64,000 nucleotides of DNA, taken from the NCBI RefSeq assembly GCF_002201515.1, contig NZ_CP021421.1:310001-374000 (forward strand), in the 5' to 3' direction. Positions 35,907-45,318 of this stretch are shown piece by piece; the first letter of the stretch is position 1; every line of letters begins with the position of its first letter. The position numbers and the translations under genes are program-made. This DNA is from Muribaculum intestinale (GTDB lineage: Bacteria; Bacteroidota; Bacteroidia; Bacteroidales; Muribaculaceae). Under the pieces are notes generated by a model. That model made no database searches. It was given only the letters and a program-made list of their open reading frames with translations, and was not told where the DNA came from.

Positions 35907-36908
35907 ATGCCTCAATCAATACGCAGAAGTCTCTCCATAATGTCATTATCGCTTGCCATGCTTGCCACAGCAACAGCCATGCATGCTGCCACAGTCGACT
36001 TCTCGGTGGTGAGCGTTCCGGAAGAGAGCGGCCTGGAGCTCACCAAGATATCGGTCAACAGCGACTTTGTATGCCTGCCAAAGGTTAAACGCACGGGAAA
36101 GCGTGTCGACTGGTTCACCAACCGGGTGCTCAGCCTTATGCCCAACACCAACAACATAGCCTACCTGTCGTTTCGCAACAACACGACCAACATATTTCTG
36201 AAAGACCTTGCGAAACAAGGCTCTTCGCGCCAGCGCACAAACCGCACGGGAGTGATAGATTTCTCCTTCTCGCCCGACGGTAAAACCCTCTATTTCTCAG
36301 AATCGCGAGGGAAAACGACCCAGATATTCTCAACCGACGCCTCCAACGGCTATGTGTGCCGTCAGATAACATCGGGCGCCAACGACTATTCACCCATCCA
36401 GGCCCCCGGCTCGGCCATGGTATTTTTCGCCCGCACCGAAAACAAAGGCGGATGCAGCATATGGAGCTACAATCTGAAAGACAACTTCCTGTCGAACTAC
36501 TCGCCGGGCCAGAACCCCTGCCCTGTGAACAAAGAGAGCGCCTTGATAGTATCGCGCCAGACACCCGGCGGGAATGCCGAATTATGGAAAATCAACTATG
36601 ACACCGGAGTGGAGGAATGCATCGTATCGGCCACCGACAAAAGTTTCACCACCCCGATGATATCGCCCGACGGGCGCTGGATTGTATTCGTAGGCTCATC
36701 GGTAGTGGAGGGCCAGGGTGTCGCCTACCACAATACCGACATATATGTATGCCGCATCGACGGGACCGACCTGCGCCAGCTTACCCACCATGCCGCCGAC
36801 GACCTCAGCCCCATATGGAGCCACGACGGCAGAAACATCTACTTCATATCGCAGCGTGGAGATGCCGACGCCACAGCCAACATATGGCGCATGACATTCA
36901 CCGAATAA
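35907..36908 (+). CDS. Periplasmic TolB-like (PD40) beta-propeller protein
   Basis: 333 residues with a signal peptide ending MHAA (about 1-28). Blades carry the PD40/TolB pattern: FSFSPDGKTLYFSESRGKTT, PMISPDGRWIVFVGSS and LSPIWSHDGRNIYFISQRGD. This fits a six-bladed propeller in the periplasm. Such stand-alone propellers bind protein partners at the outer membrane, but no pal or tolQR genes are present, so it should not be called TolB. A barrel protein follows 81 bases downstream. Confidence 0.83.
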   Translation: MPQSIRRSLSIMSLSLAMLATATAMHAATVDFSVVSVPEESGLELTKISVNSDFVCLPKVKRTGKRVDWFTNRVLSLMPNTNNIAYLSFRNNTTNIFLKDLAKQGSSRQRTNRTGVIDFSFSPDGKTLYFSESRGKTTQIFSTDASNGYVCRQITSGANDYSPIQAPGSAMVFFARTENKGGCSIWSYNLKDNFLSNYSPGQNPCPVNKESALIVSRQTPGGNAELWKINYDTGVEECIVSATDKSFTTPMISPDGRWIVFVGSSVVEGQGVAYHNTDIYVCRIDGTDLRQLTHHAADDLSPIWSHDGRNIYFISQRGDADATANIWRMTFTE

Positions 36909-36989
36909 GCACAGAGGCATTGAAGCCATCATAACGACTTCAGCATCTTATTTCATATTTATTAATAATTTCCAATCAGAGACACGACA

Positions 36990-37760
36990 ATGAAAAGTTT
37001 AAAAGCAATCATGCTCGCAGGTGCACTCGCCACCGCGGCAAGCGCGTCGGCACAGTTTGCCAACACCGGCTCCAACACTGCATCAACCGATCTCGACGAC
37101 TACAACCGCATCTCAGTATCGTACAACAACACACACTTCGGATTCAACAAGGAGGCCGGAGGCTCCGACAGCGACTTCGGGCTCAATGGATTCGGCCTCA
37201 ACTACATCCATGGCTTCAGCGTGAGCAGCACACTGCCCATGTTTGTCGAGACCGGCCTTAACCTCAACTTCGGCTTCGGCTCCGATACCGGCAAAAAAGT
37301 GGACCTATATGACGGATGGATTCAAGCCAACAACAAAAAGCAATTCATCAATCTCCAGGTGCCTGTAAACTTCGCTTACAAGTTTGCTATTGCCGACGGA
37401 GTATCGGTATCGCCATATGTAGGCCTCAACTTCAAGTTTAACCTTACAGGCCGCATGAAGGCAGATTTTGATTACGGCTATGATCCCGAAGAATATAGAA
37501 ATCTTGATGAATTTATTGAGGATAATAATCTGCCTGATTCTGAGGGAGATTGGTTAAGCGTATTCAGCAAAGATGACATGGGCAGCAAGGATGCTACCTG
37601 GAATCGTTTCCAGATGGGATGGCATATCGGCGCAGGGCTCCAGTACAACGCCTTCTACCTCGGTGTAGAATACGGTACCGACTTCATCCCCGCCTTCAAA
37701 TACGAAAAAGCCAAAGTCAACAGCAGCGACCTGAAAATCTCTCTCGGCTACTGCTTCTAA
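36990..37760 (+). CDS. Outer-membrane beta-barrel protein (OmpW/PorT-like small barrel)
   Basis: 256 residues with a signal peptide ending ASAQ (about 1-22). Alternating strands with Gly/aromatic pattern run throughout (FGLNGFGLNYIHGFSVS, FVETGLNLNFGFGSD, VSPYVGLNFKFNLTG, WHIGAGLQYNAFYLGVEYG), ending in a C-terminal aromatic (LKISLGYCF). It fits the outer-membrane beta-barrel PF13568 group. An acidic extracellular-type loop (about 165-195) is locally more AT-rich than the rest, which may mark a variable loop. Substrate unknown. Confidence 0.85.
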   Translation: MKSLKAIMLAGALATAASASAQFANTGSNTASTDLDDYNRISVSYNNTHFGFNKEAGGSDSDFGLNGFGLNYIHGFSVSSTLPMFVETGLNLNFGFGSDTGKKVDLYDGWIQANNKKQFINLQVPVNFAYKFAIADGVSVSPYVGLNFKFNLTGRMKADFDYGYDPEEYRNLDEFIEDNNLPDSEGDWLSVFSKDDMGSKDATWNRFQMGWHIGAGLQYNAFYLGVEYGTDFIPAFKYEKAKVNSSDLKISLGYCF

Positions 37761-37807
37761 GAAGAGAAACATCTCTAAAGACTGAGATGTAAGCAATTCA
37801 CATACAC

Positions 37808-37846
37808 GCCCCTGAAAGGAGAGAAACCAACTCTCCTTTCAGGGGC
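37808..37846 (+). terminator. Intrinsic terminator after the barrel gene
   Basis: Perfect 16-bp stem GCCCCTGAAAGGAGAG / CTCTCCTTTCAGGGGC with a 7-base loop. Confidence 0.85.
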
Positions 37847-37953
37847 GCTTTATCAATCATTAATAATAACCTTCAACGTCACCCTCAAGCATCTTGTCAT
37901 CATAGTCAAGATATTGGCTAACATATCGTCGATTTTTATCAGGCAATATTTTG

Positions 37954-38003
37954 GAGTTCTCAGAGTACTCTGAGAACTCTGAGATTTATGCAATAAATCT
38001 CAG
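37954..38003. repeat. GAACTCTGA repeat block with palindrome, left of the four-helix-bundle gene
   Basis: Overlapping inverted copies of GAGTTCTCAGAG / CTCTGAGAACTC end in the hairpin GAGATTTA-TGCAA-TAAATCTC (37981-38001). The block downstream of the gene has the same layout. Apart from this and the terminator, 37761-38094 holds only a possible gene-end fragment (37860-37985, minus). Confidence 0.75.
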
Positions 38004-38094
38004 GATATTTCACTAAATTCGCAGGCATGACAATGCAATAACAGCCTGCCTTGAAGCAATATTCACTACGGTCAATCATTAACACATCTCCTCA

Positions 38095-38649
38095 ATGGAA
38101 AAATTCATTCCACAACAAGGTCATTACCGCCGGCTCCGAGTATTTAGAGTCACAGAAATAATCTATGACATAACATACATATTTACACGCCGTTTTCTTT
38201 CGAAAGGGGATCGTACAATCGACCAGATGGTGCAGGCCGCCCGAAGCGGTAAACAGAACATCGCAGAAGGAAGCGCTGCCGGGACGACATCCAAAGAGAC
38301 CGAGATAAAGCTGACCAACGTTGCAAAAGCCAGTTTGCAGGAGCTTTTGGTGGATTATGAAGATTATTTGCGTGTACGCGAGCTGAAACTGTGGCATAAA
38401 GACAGCCGGAAAGCTCTCCAGACACGCAGATATTGTGCGACACATGCCGACTCGGCAGATTATCGCGAGGCCGTGAAAGTAAGGAGTGACGAGACAGTAG
38501 CCAATATCGCTATAATTCTCATACATCAGGCAGATGTGTTGCTGCATCGGCTCATCGAACGACAAAAACGCGATTTCCTCATCAATGGAGGTATCCGCGA
38601 GCAGATGACCCGCGGACGCATCGAATATCGCAATTCTCAGAAAAAATAA
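38095..38649 (+). CDS. Four-helix-bundle protein (S23/IVP-like) with suffix domain
   Basis: 184 residues. The core SKGDRTIDQMVQAARSGKQN, then IAEGSAAGTTSKETEIKLTN, matches the four-helix-bundle family first seen in 23S rRNA intervening sequences and related to Avd of diversity-generating retroelements. A C-terminal extension (about 120-184) is the Bacteroidales suffix region. The fold binds nucleic acid through basic helices, but the cellular role is unknown. No reverse transcriptase or rRNA lies nearby. It is flanked on both sides by GAACTCTGA repeats ending in palindromes, so it looks like a cassette. Confidence 0.85.
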   Translation: MEKFIPQQGHYRRLRVFRVTEIIYDITYIFTRRFLSKGDRTIDQMVQAARSGKQNIAEGSAAGTTSKETEIKLTNVAKASLQELLVDYEDYLRVRELKLWHKDSRKALQTRRYCATHADSADYREAVKVRSDETVANIAIILIHQADVLLHRLIERQKRDFLINGGIREQMTRGRIEYRNSQKK

Positions 38650-38741
38650 TCTCAGAGTTCTCAGAGAACTCTGAGTTCTCCGAGTACTCTGAGAACTCTG
38701 TGAACTCTGTGAACTCTGAGATTTTTTTGCAAAAAAATCTC
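38650..38741. repeat. GAACTCTGA repeat block with palindrome, right of the four-helix-bundle gene
   Basis: About eight imperfect GAGTTCTC / GAACTCTG units end in the perfect 24-base palindrome GAGATTTTTTTGC-AAAAAAATCTC (38718-38741). It shares GAGTACTCTGAGAACTCTG with the left block. The tRNA-His promoter begins 8 bases later. Confidence 0.78.
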
Positions 38742-38748
38742 AAGAAAA

Positions 38749-38780
38749 TTTGGAAGAATAAAAAAGAGTGCGTACCTTTG
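38749..38780 (+). promoter_or_regulatory. Promoter of tRNA-His (TTTG N20 TACCTTTG)
   Basis: TTTG at 38749-38752 and TACCTTTG at 38773-38780 are separated by 20 bases, a full consensus match. Confidence 0.8.
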
Positions 38781-38830
38781 CACCGTTCAAAACAGCAAGC
38801 CTGAGCGCAGACTTGAAGAACAGAACATAT

Positions 38831-38905
<75 letters not shown>

Positions 38906-38917
38906 CTATCAACCTAA

Positions 38918-38950
38918 TGGAAGCCTTTTCGGGCTTCCATTATTTTTTTC
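38918..38950 (+). terminator. Intrinsic terminator after tRNA-His
   Basis: TGGAAGCC / GGGCTTCCA stem with a short loop, then TTATTTTTTTC. Confidence 0.9.
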
Positions 38951-39023
38951 CCGCCTTTGCATAGTAGTCACATTGTAGCAAATCCACTACGCAAAGGATT
39001 AGGGGTCAACTACAAAACTCCAT

Positions 39024-39071
39024 AACATCGACACCCCCGCTACTGATTTCAGTAGCGGGGGTGTCGATGTT
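39024..39071 (-). terminator. Strong hairpin terminator of the DUF4301 gene
   Basis: A 22-bp perfect stem AACATCGACACCCCCGCTAC... with a 4-base loop lies just past the minus-strand stop at 39093. It may act in both directions. Confidence 0.8.
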
Positions 39072-39092
39072 ACGGGATTATGACTGGCTGAA

Positions 39093-40613
39093 TCAGGCCT
39101 GGTGTACGGGACGGAGGAGATCGTTGACGGTCTTGACGGGATTGAATGTTGCGATGGGCACTTCGACAAATATAGTGTTCCAGTCGCTCATAGCGCCGTT
39201 CCAGAGACCCGGTAGCTCAAGGGCGCGGAGCTCGCGTCCGTTGCGCGACTTGGAGGATATGAAGCCGGTGTCGGGGTCGACGTAATCGGGAAGATTGTAC
39301 TTGGCTCCCTTGACATCCTTTATGTAGCATACGAGGTCGACGGGATTGAAGTGTGTGGCCTTTGCCACCATCTCCTTATACTCGGCGCACGCGGGGTCGA
39401 TCTGTGTGCTTTCGAGAATCTGGGGCGATGTCGAGCCGTCGGGGTTGTAGGTGATGTAGGGGCCTCCGCCGGGCTCACCCTCGTTGCGCACCATGCCGCA
39501 CACGCGCAGTGGACGGTCGAGCTTGGCGCGGATATAGAGCACGAGGTCGGCATCTTCAAGCTGCTTGAGCTTTTCGTCGCGTATGTTGAGGGTGTCGTGC
39601 ATGAAGGCTATCATCTCGCGCACGTCGTCGATGGTATAGGCGCCGCGGTCAATCATGTCGATATAGCGCGCGATGCGGTCGTGAGTCTCGATAAGACATC
39701 CGGCTATCACCTTCTTATACTGGAGAGTGGCTTCGCGCTGCGAGTCGGGCACCACGTTGTCGATATTCTTGATGAACACTACAGCCGAATCGATATCGTT
39801 GAGATTCTGGATGAGAGCGCCGTGACCGCCGGGGCGGAAGAGGAGCTTGCCGTCCTCGCGGAAGGGGGTGTTGTCGGGATTGGCGGCAACGGTGTCGGTC
39901 GATTTTTTCTGCTCGGAGAGCGATATGTGGTAGTGCACGCCGAGGGCTTTTTCAAATCCGGGCACGGCGGCGGCAATCTTCTGTTCGAAGAGAGCGCGGT
40001 GTTCGGGCGACACGGTAAAGTGGAGGTTGACGTTTCCATCCTTGTCGGTGGCAGTCTGGGCGCCTTCCACGAGGTGTTCCTCCAGAGGTGTGCGCGCACC
40101 CTCGGCATAGGAGTGGAATTTGAGCAGACCCTTGGGGAGCTGTCCGTAGCTGAGGCCCTCCTTGTTGAGCAGGGCGGCGACAATCTCCTTGGTGCGGCCT
40201 TCAGCCTTGAGAGCGGCGATGTCCTTGCCATAGAGGCGTGTGCATGTCTCGTCGAGTTCGGGGAAGAAAGCGAAATCGGCGATGCGGTCGATGAGCTGCT
40301 CTACGTCGCTGCCCGGCTTGGGAGTGTCGGCCTCGCCGTCGAGATAGGCGAAGAGCGACTTGAACATACGCGATGCGGCTCCGGAAGCCGGCACGAATTT
40401 ATAGACCTGTCCGCCATCGGCGAGATATTGCTGCCAACGGTCGACGGCCTGCTGCCGGGCGGCGTCGTCAAGAGCGAGTATGCCGTTGCCCACGCGGGCC
40501 GAGTCGACGATACGTAGATATGGGAAACCTGTCTCAAAGCGTTTCAGCTGGCTTTCGAGGAGCTCGGGAGCGATTCCTTTCTCCTCGAGTGTAGTTTTGT
40601 CCTGGGGTGTCAT
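39093..40613 (-). CDS. DUF4301 family protein
   Basis: 506 residues from the ATG at 40613 (MTPQDKTTLEEKGIAPELLE). DUF4301 is a Bacteroidota family of unknown function. Visible blocks include FVPASGAASRMFKSLFAYLD (about 70-90), KLLFRPGGHGALIQNLNDID (about 255) and AVVFIKNIDNVVPDS (about 275). The Gly-rich loop and the NDID / KNIDN acidic stretches recall nucleotide-sugar transferases, an inference only. An upstream in-frame extension is possible but the promoter-rich gap favours the shorter start. It is divergent from the BrkB gene. Confidence 0.87.
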   Translation of the reverse strand: MTPQDKTTLEEKGIAPELLESQLKRFETGFPYLRIVDSARVGNGILALDDAARQQAVDRWQQYLADGGQVYKFVPASGAASRMFKSLFAYLDGEADTPKPGSDVEQLIDRIADFAFFPELDETCTRLYGKDIAALKAEGRTKEIVAALLNKEGLSYGQLPKGLLKFHSYAEGARTPLEEHLVEGAQTATDKDGNVNLHFTVSPEHRALFEQKIAAAVPGFEKALGVHYHISLSEQKKSTDTVAANPDNTPFREDGKLLFRPGGHGALIQNLNDIDSAVVFIKNIDNVVPDSQREATLQYKKVIAGCLIETHDRIARYIDMIDRGAYTIDDVREMIAFMHDTLNIRDEKLKQLEDADLVLYIRAKLDRPLRVCGMVRNEGEPGGGPYITYNPDGSTSPQILESTQIDPACAEYKEMVAKATHFNPVDLVCYIKDVKGAKYNLPDYVDPDTGFISSKSRNGRELRALELPGLWNGAMSDWNTIFVEVPIATFNPVKTVNDLLRPVHQA

Positions 40614-40800
40614 GTTTTGGTCAGTTATGATGATGTTTAAGGTATTCGGACTGATGTCGGCGGGAGTGCCGCCACATCCCGCCGACATCAAAGCTACATA
40701 TTTTTTTCGACACCTCAATAAATATCACTATATATTTTGTTTACTTTTGTATAAGTACGTAATAGAACTCTCACAACTTGCTTTACATCGACCTCCAGGA

Positions 40801-42171
40801 ATGAAGAAGAAGAGCAAAATATCAAATATGATAAGCCGCGGAAGCGCTTTCATGCGGCTTGCCTTGATACGCACAAAGGCATTTATGGCCTACTGCACCA
40901 CCGGGGTGTGGAGCGACACGCGCCGCAGCTGGCGCATCAACACCATAAAGACAATCAATCTGACGGTGCGGTCGTTTCTCAACACCGACCTTCAGAACCG
41001 CGCGTCGGCCCTCACCTACAATACCCTGCTGGCCATAGTGCCGGCGCTGGCACTTCTGTTTGCAATCGGGCGCGGATTCGGATTCGAGAATCTGCTCCAG
41101 ACTCAGCTCTTCCAGGCTCTGCCGTCGCAAAAGCATGCGCTTGAGGCTGGTATCGAATTTGTGAGCGGCTATATGCAGCAGGCCTCACAGGGGCTGTTTG
41201 TCGGTGTAGGCATCGTGGTGTTGCTGTGGACCATGATATCCCTGATGAGCAACATCGAGGATACGTTCAACACGGTGTGGGGAGTGACCCACGCGCGCTC
41301 GTTCGGCCGCAAGGTAATCGACTATACCGCAATAATGTTTCTGCTGCCGATACTCATGATATGCTCAAGCGGAATATCGGTGATGGCGAGCTACGCCCTT
41401 GTCGACAATCCGCGGCTCCACTTCATCACTCCGGCGCTGAAGGTAGCGCTCGACGTGGCTCCGTTTGTGCTTACATGGATGTCGTTCACGGGGATGTATC
41501 TTGCGTTTCCCAACACCAAGGTGAGGTTTAAGAACGCTTTTCTAAGCGGGATATTCGCGGGCACGGCGTTCCAGATACTCCAGTATCTGTTTCTTTCGGG
41601 ACAGATATATGTGTCGAAGTACAATGCCATCTACGGCTCGTTCGCATTCCTGCCGTTGCTGTTGATATGGCTCCAGCTGGTATGGACAATCACACTGGCG
41701 GGGGCTGTGCTGTGCTACTCGTCGCAAAACATATTCCAGTTTAACTTCTCCAACGACATATCGACCATATCGCTTGACTACAAGCGCCAGATTGCGGTGG
41801 TGATAATGGCCATAACCGTCAAGCGCTTTGACGACGGGCGGCCTCCGCTCACCGTCACCGACTTTGCCGCAAACTACCATATGCCGTCGAGGCTTATCAC
41901 CCAGCTTATCGACGAGATGGTGATGGCGCGGCTGCTGTCGCCTGTGGCCGTGGGCGAGGACATATATGCCTACCAGCCTGCCACCGACCCGGGAAAGGTG
42001 ACTTTAGGATATGTGCTCGGCAAGCTCAACTCGCAGGGCGCCAACGGATTCATACCGGGCTTTCAGAAGGAATTCGCCGATATAATAAAAGTAATCACCG
42101 ACAATACGCTACGCACCATCGACATGTGCGACAAGATACTGCTGCGCGACCTCCCGCTCGACAATGTATAA
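40801..42171 (+). CDS. YihY/BrkB-type inner-membrane protein
   Basis: 456 residues from ATG 40801, just after CCAGG. It has the six-helix BrkB core: ASALTYNTLLAIVPALALLF, GLFVGVGIVVLLWTMISLMS (then NIEDTFNTVWGV), YTAIMFLLPILMICSSGISV, VLTWMSFTGMYLAFPNTKVR and LLLIWLQLVWTITLAGAVLC. The soluble C-terminal part (about 320-456) looks like a winged helix (LTVTDFAANYHMPSRLITQL). The family was once called RNase BN and its role is unknown. A -7 box TACTTTTG lies at 40742-40749. Confidence 0.9.
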   Translation: MKKKSKISNMISRGSAFMRLALIRTKAFMAYCTTGVWSDTRRSWRINTIKTINLTVRSFLNTDLQNRASALTYNTLLAIVPALALLFAIGRGFGFENLLQTQLFQALPSQKHALEAGIEFVSGYMQQASQGLFVGVGIVVLLWTMISLMSNIEDTFNTVWGVTHARSFGRKVIDYTAIMFLLPILMICSSGISVMASYALVDNPRLHFITPALKVALDVAPFVLTWMSFTGMYLAFPNTKVRFKNAFLSGIFAGTAFQILQYLFLSGQIYVSKYNAIYGSFAFLPLLLIWLQLVWTITLAGAVLCYSSQNIFQFNFSNDISTISLDYKRQIAVVIMAITVKRFDDGRPPLTVTDFAANYHMPSRLITQLIDEMVMARLLSPVAVGEDIYAYQPATDPGKVTLGYVLGKLNSQGANGFIPGFQKEFADIIKVITDNTLRTIDMCDKILLRDLPLDNV

Positions 42172-42214
42172 TCGACTGCCGGCGATTTATGGACTCTTGA
42201 TTTTTCACAGCAAT

Positions 42215-42784
42215 TCATTGGAGTTTTACCCATTCTTTGCGGTCGAAGTCGTAGCGCTTTATCACACGGGCGGGGATACCTGCGGCAATAGAGTAGTCGG
42301 GCACATCCTTGGTTACTACCGAATTGGCGGCAATGACACAATTCTTGCCGATAGACACATTGCCTATCACAACCACGTTCTTGCCGAGCCAGGAACCGTC
42401 GCCTATCACCACGCGATCGCCGGGATTGTAGCGCACGCCCTGCTTATAGATATGTGTGAAGGGATCTTCGTATTCATGGTTGTGATCGACTATATGCACA
42501 TTCGGGGCTGTAAGAACACCATCACCGAACACAATCTCGCCATAGGAAAATATGGTGGAATGGTTGCCAATCTCGCAATTGTCGCCAAAGACGAGCCGGG
42601 CATTATGGTCGCAGCACAGGTAGACCGACGGACGTATCTTCACTCCCCGGCCGCATGACAGATGGCCGCGGTTGACAATCTTTGTACCCATGCCCACATA
42701 CAGCCCTCCGCTGTTAATAATATTGTAGCGCAGGGAGTAGTAGCGTCCCAACAGATTCTTTATTATCTCTTTTATTTTGCTCAT
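42215..42784 (-). CDS. Left-handed beta-helix acyltransferase (hexapeptide repeat)
   Basis: 189 residues. Hexapeptide turns run from about 35 to 165 (GVKIRPSVYLCCDHNARLVF, GEIVFGDGVLTAPNVHIVDH, GDRVVIGDGSWLGKNVVVIG). The catalytic-type His lies in IVDHNHEYE. The end AAGIPARVIKRYDF is typical of WbbJ/CysE-like O-acetyltransferases acting on sugars. It starts 11 bases after the PBP1A stop on the same strand, so the pair probably form an operon and the target may be an envelope polysaccharide. Confidence 0.88.
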   Translation of the reverse strand: MSKIKEIIKNLLGRYYSLRYNIINSGGLYVGMGTKIVNRGHLSCGRGVKIRPSVYLCCDHNARLVFGDNCEIGNHSTIFSYGEIVFGDGVLTAPNVHIVDHNHEYEDPFTHIYKQGVRYNPGDRVVIGDGSWLGKNVVVIGNVSIGKNCVIAANSVVTKDVPDYSIAAGIPARVIKRYDFDRKEWVKLQ

Positions 42785-42795
42785 GCCTCAGTAAA

Positions 42796-45159
42796 TCAGT
42801 CAAACACGCCCTCGATTGATTCGCCGGTCTCCTCCTGCTCGTCGGCAAACTCTCCGTAATATTCCTTCTCGCATAGGTTGACATTGGCGGGGAATGTAAA
42901 CTTGGCGTCCTGCTTGTAGGGGAGAGTCGGGTCGGCGTATACTTTCTGCATGAATTTACCGTAGATGGGGAGTGCCATCGATGCGCCCTGCCCCATGGCC
43001 ATGCCGTTGAAGTGGATGTAGCGTTCCTCGCCTCCTACCCATGTGCCCGATACGAGCTGGGGAGTGAATCCCATGAACCAGCCGTCGCTGTTGGAGTTGG
43101 TGGTTCCGGTCTTGCCGCCCATCTGAGCCGTAAGATTGTAGGGGGGACGGCGCAGACGGTTACCGGTACCGCCGTCAACTACGTTGAGCAGTATGGAGAG
43201 TATTTTGTAGTATGCGTCGGTCGATATCACCTCGGTATGGCGCGGTGTGAACTCGCTTATGATATTGCCGTTGTTGTCGGCGATGGATGTGACAAACACA
43301 GGGTCGACACGCATGCCCTTGTTGGCGAACGCCGAGTAGGCGGTGACCATCTCCTTGACCGACACGTCGCACGGGCCGAGACAGAGGGCGATAACCGGGT
43401 CGAGCTTGTTGGTGATGCCGAAGTTGTGCATGTTGCGTGCGAGCGTGGCCGGCGACAACTGTGACATCAGACGTGCCGAAATCCAGTTGTTGGAGTTGGT
43501 AAGAGCCCAGCGGAGGTCGACCATCTCACCTACACGCGCACTGCCGGCATTGCGCGGCGTCCACGGGCGTCCGAGCTCGTCGTAGATGGTAGGCTGCTCG
43601 TTGAGCAGCTGGTCGCAGGGTGTGAAACCCTCCTCCATGGCGTATGTGTATAGGAACGGCTTGATTGTAGAGCCGATCTGGCGACGTCCGGTCGACACCA
43701 TATCATACTGGAATGCAGAGAAGTTGGGGCCGCCGACATAGGCCTTGACATGTCCGGTCACAGGCTCCATCGACATGAATCCGGCGCGGAGGAAGTGTTT
43801 TGTATAGAACAGCGAGTCGATGGGCGACATGAGCGTGTCGATCATGCCGTTGTAGCTGAACACCTTCATATCCTGCTTTGTGGCGAACGCCTTCTTAATC
43901 TCGGCCTCCGATGCCCCGGCCTTCTTCATCTGGTAGTAGCGGTCGGTCTGCTTCACGGCCTTGTCGATAAGGGCTACGAGCTGAGCCGACGACAGTTCCT
44001 CGCGGTTGGTGGTATAGGGGGCACCCTTCACTCCTTTTTTCTCGCGGAAGAAACTTGGCTGGAGTGTCTGTCCGAGATGCTCGGTGACAGCCTCTTCGGC
44101 ATAGCGCTGCATGCGCGAGTCGATTGTGGTGTAAATCTTGAGGCCGTCGGTGTAGATGTCGTATCTTGTTCCGTCGGGTTTTGGATTTTTCTCAATCCAT
44201 CCGTAGAGGGGGTTGGTCTCCCAGGCAATTGAGTCGTCGATAAACTTCTGCTTCTCCCAGCCTCTGTAGTCGGAGCGTACGGGATGCTTGGCGCGCAGCA
44301 TGCGGCGCAGTTCCTCGCGGAAATATGGCGCAGGACCTTCCTTGTGATCGACACGGTGGAAGTTCAGTTCAAGCGGGAGAGCCCGCAGCGAGTCAAGCTC
44401 GGCCTTGGAAATCATATCCTCCTTATACATCTGCTCAAGCACCACGTTGCGGCGGTCGCGTGTGCGCTCAGGCTTACGCACCGGATTGTAGTAGGAGGGG
44501 TTTTTGACCATTCCGACCAGAGTGGCAGCCTCCTGGATATTTAGGTCCTTGGGGTCTTTGCCGAAATACACGTATGCAGCCGACTTGATGCCCACGGCGT
44601 TGTAAAGAAAGTCGAACTGATTGAGATACATCTTTATAATCTCGTCCTTCGAATAGAAGCGCTCGAGTTTTACGGCAATCATCCATTCGATAGGCTTCTG
44701 AAGAGCGCGCTGCATCAGCCCGTCGCTCGACGGGGAATAGAGCAGTTTGGCAAGCTGCTGGGTGATGGTGGAGCCGCCGCCGGCATTTTTCTGCCCCATA
44801 ATCACGGTCTTGACGGCCACACGTCCGAGAGCACGCAGGTCGATGCCCGAATGGTCCTCAAATCTAGAATCCTCGGTAGCGATAAGTGCATCGATTACAT
44901 TCTGTGAAATATCGTCGAAGTCAACGTAGACGCGGTTGCCGGTGCCGTTGAAGTAGCGTCCCAGCTCTTCACCGTCGGCCGAATATACAATAGAGGCGAA
45001 ACGGTCCTTTGGGTTTTTCAACTCCTCGACCGGAGGCATATATCCGATTACTCCGTTATATACAAGATACAGGAAAATAGTGACTCCGGCCAGACACAGG
45101 CCGAACAGAATCCACATAGCCGTAATAATCCTGCGGGAGTTCTCCTTTATGAATTTCAT
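42796..45159 (-). CDS. Class A penicillin-binding protein 1A (transglycosylase/transpeptidase)
   Basis: 787 residues. A single N-terminal membrane helix (about 10-35) is followed by GT51 (ATEDSRFEDHSGID with the catalytic Glu, then GGSTITQQLAKLLY) at about 55-240. The transpeptidase (about 420-730) has the SxxK motif STIKPFLY, SxN as SNNW and KTGTTN. It polymerises and crosslinks peptidoglycan on the outer face of the inner membrane. A TAACTTTG box lies at 45215-45222 on the minus strand. It is cotranscribed with the acyltransferase and divergent from the nitroreductase. Confidence 0.95.
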   Translation of the reverse strand: MKFIKENSRRIITAMWILFGLCLAGVTIFLYLVYNGVIGYMPPVEELKNPKDRFASIVYSADGEELGRYFNGTGNRVYVDFDDISQNVIDALIATEDSRFEDHSGIDLRALGRVAVKTVIMGQKNAGGGSTITQQLAKLLYSPSSDGLMQRALQKPIEWMIAVKLERFYSKDEIIKMYLNQFDFLYNAVGIKSAAYVYFGKDPKDLNIQEAATLVGMVKNPSYYNPVRKPERTRDRRNVVLEQMYKEDMISKAELDSLRALPLELNFHRVDHKEGPAPYFREELRRMLRAKHPVRSDYRGWEKQKFIDDSIAWETNPLYGWIEKNPKPDGTRYDIYTDGLKIYTTIDSRMQRYAEEAVTEHLGQTLQPSFFREKKGVKGAPYTTNREELSSAQLVALIDKAVKQTDRYYQMKKAGASEAEIKKAFATKQDMKVFSYNGMIDTLMSPIDSLFYTKHFLRAGFMSMEPVTGHVKAYVGGPNFSAFQYDMVSTGRRQIGSTIKPFLYTYAMEEGFTPCDQLLNEQPTIYDELGRPWTPRNAGSARVGEMVDLRWALTNSNNWISARLMSQLSPATLARNMHNFGITNKLDPVIALCLGPCDVSVKEMVTAYSAFANKGMRVDPVFVTSIADNNGNIISEFTPRHTEVISTDAYYKILSILLNVVDGGTGNRLRRPPYNLTAQMGGKTGTTNSNSDGWFMGFTPQLVSGTWVGGEERYIHFNGMAMGQGASMALPIYGKFMQKVYADPTLPYKQDAKFTFPANVNLCEKEYYGEFADEQEETGESIEGVFD

Positions 45160-45318
45160 TGCTTGATAGTTCGTTGGGTTAGAATCGCCGTCCCGACATG
45201 CAGTCAGGGTTTCGCAAAGTTAATAAATTTCCATCTCCCGAGCGTAGGCATAGCGGTTAAAATTATTCAAAGGTGGACGGCATGGCTATTATCGGCTTGT
45301 CAGTGCCGCATGATTTGC

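Noticed and set aside
35907..36908. tolB
   Set aside because: Propeller repeats fit, but there is no TolB N-terminal domain and no tol/pal neighbours.
38650..38741. Possible CRISPR array
   Set aside because: Units are 8-12 bases, imperfect and without spacers; no cas genes are present.
39024..39071. Small inverted-repeat mobile element
   Set aside because: A perfect stem with a 4-base loop directly after a gene end is better read as a terminator; no TAA flanks.
39351..40517. 388-codon plus-strand frame
   Set aside because: Antisense to DUF4301; no start context or promoter.
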